The translations under genes were made by a program, and so were the position numbers. From an uncultured Oscillospiraceae bacterium (GTDB lineage Bacteria > Bacillota > Clostridia > Oscillospirales > Ruminococcaceae), in assembly GCA_900546885.1 (NCBI GenBank), contig UREN01000021.1:1-32588 (forward strand): a stretch of 32,588 bases of DNA. The letters are read 5' to 3'. Below, piece by piece: positions 32,358-32,588 of this stretch. The notes beneath the pieces were generated by a model. That model saw only the letters and a list, made by a program, of their open reading frames with translations, ran no database searches and was not told where the DNA came from. Position 1 is the stretch's first letter. Every line of letters starts with the position of its first letter.

Positions 32358-32588
32358 AAATACGCCAATTAATTATGCAATGTTCACAAATTCCATTTTT
32401 TCTCACTGTTCAACAAAACTGCATTTACCTCATTTGCGGGTTTTGTGCACTATCCCGGATAAAATTCCCTCTCTCTGATATCGTCCGCCCAAAATGTTCC
32501 GCATTATGGAATAATAATTGAATTTGACTGATTTTGATTTTTAATATTTGTTTTTATCCATATCTTTTGCAAAAAAATAATTTTCTGC
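32358..32588. other. AT-rich contig end without recognisable gene
   Basis: This 231-bp stretch is much more AT-rich than its neighbours. I see no supported ORF, terminator or RNA gene in it. It is probably an intergenic region whose next gene is beyond the contig. Confidence 0.6.

Overview
The window looks like one contig end from a high-GC, endospore-forming Firmicute of the class Clostridia, most likely an Oscillospiraceae/Ruminococcaceae-type gut anaerobe. This placement is inferred from GC-rich codon use, strong AGGAGG-type ribosome binding sites, a spoIIR gene, GTP-dependent PEP carboxykinase, acetate kinase, and LytTR/DUF3021 and ECF-transporter genes. No rRNA, tRNA, CRISPR array or insertion sequence was seen. 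Bases 1-73 are not biological: they are an Illumina adapter with its index. The 14 bases after it are an inverted copy of nearby sequence, so the contig edge is artefactual.

Region 1 (74-6.4 kb) is a pentose-type sugar module. A leftward operon encodes xylose isomerase, a two-domain ABC ATPase, a permease and a binding lipoprotein, and a LacI-family regulator is divergent from it. This block is visibly more AT-rich than the rest and ends at a perfect 21-bp bidirectional terminator, consistent with an acquired island.

Region 2 (6.5-12.2 kb, leftward) holds gap on its own promoter. Upstream of it lies a chain of Lrp/AsnC regulator, PLP aminotransferase, DUF362 ferredoxin-like protein, ispE and spoIIR. 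The first three genes overlap. A terminator-like hairpin between ispE and spoIIR contains the spoIIR ribosome binding site.

Region 3 (12.4-19.8 kb, rightward) begins with an ACT-domain protein and a PFL-family (UPF0210) protein. An ECF-transporter S component follows, behind a 118-nt leader with mutually exclusive terminator and antiterminator pairings, and overlaps a uridine-kinase-like gene. Then come a DUF378 membrane protein, tsaE-tsaB, rpiB, upp and a repeat-rich two-helix membrane protein.

Region 4 (19.9-26.8 kb, leftward) encodes a GNAT acetyltransferase, a stand-alone TIGR00300 (LOR/SDH, ornithine-cyclodeaminase-like) protein, pckG, a LytTR regulator with its DUF3021 membrane partner, a P-loop kinase-like protein and tmcAL.

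Region 5 (26.9-32.6 kb) has ackA facing right. A 1169-residue secreted glycine-rich/Ig-repeat surface protein and an HPr-like protein lacking the phosphorylatable histidine face left. The central-metabolism genes (gap, pckG, ackA, rpiB, and xylA from the island) fit a fermentative sugar user. Candidate operator palindromes at the pckG and HPr promoters hint at a shared redox or carbon regulator.

The best candidates for undescribed biology are the ECF leader attenuator, the spoIIR hairpin, the twice-repeated TGQ-P-TD-M motif in the 515-residue protein, and the structured leader of the HPr-like gene.
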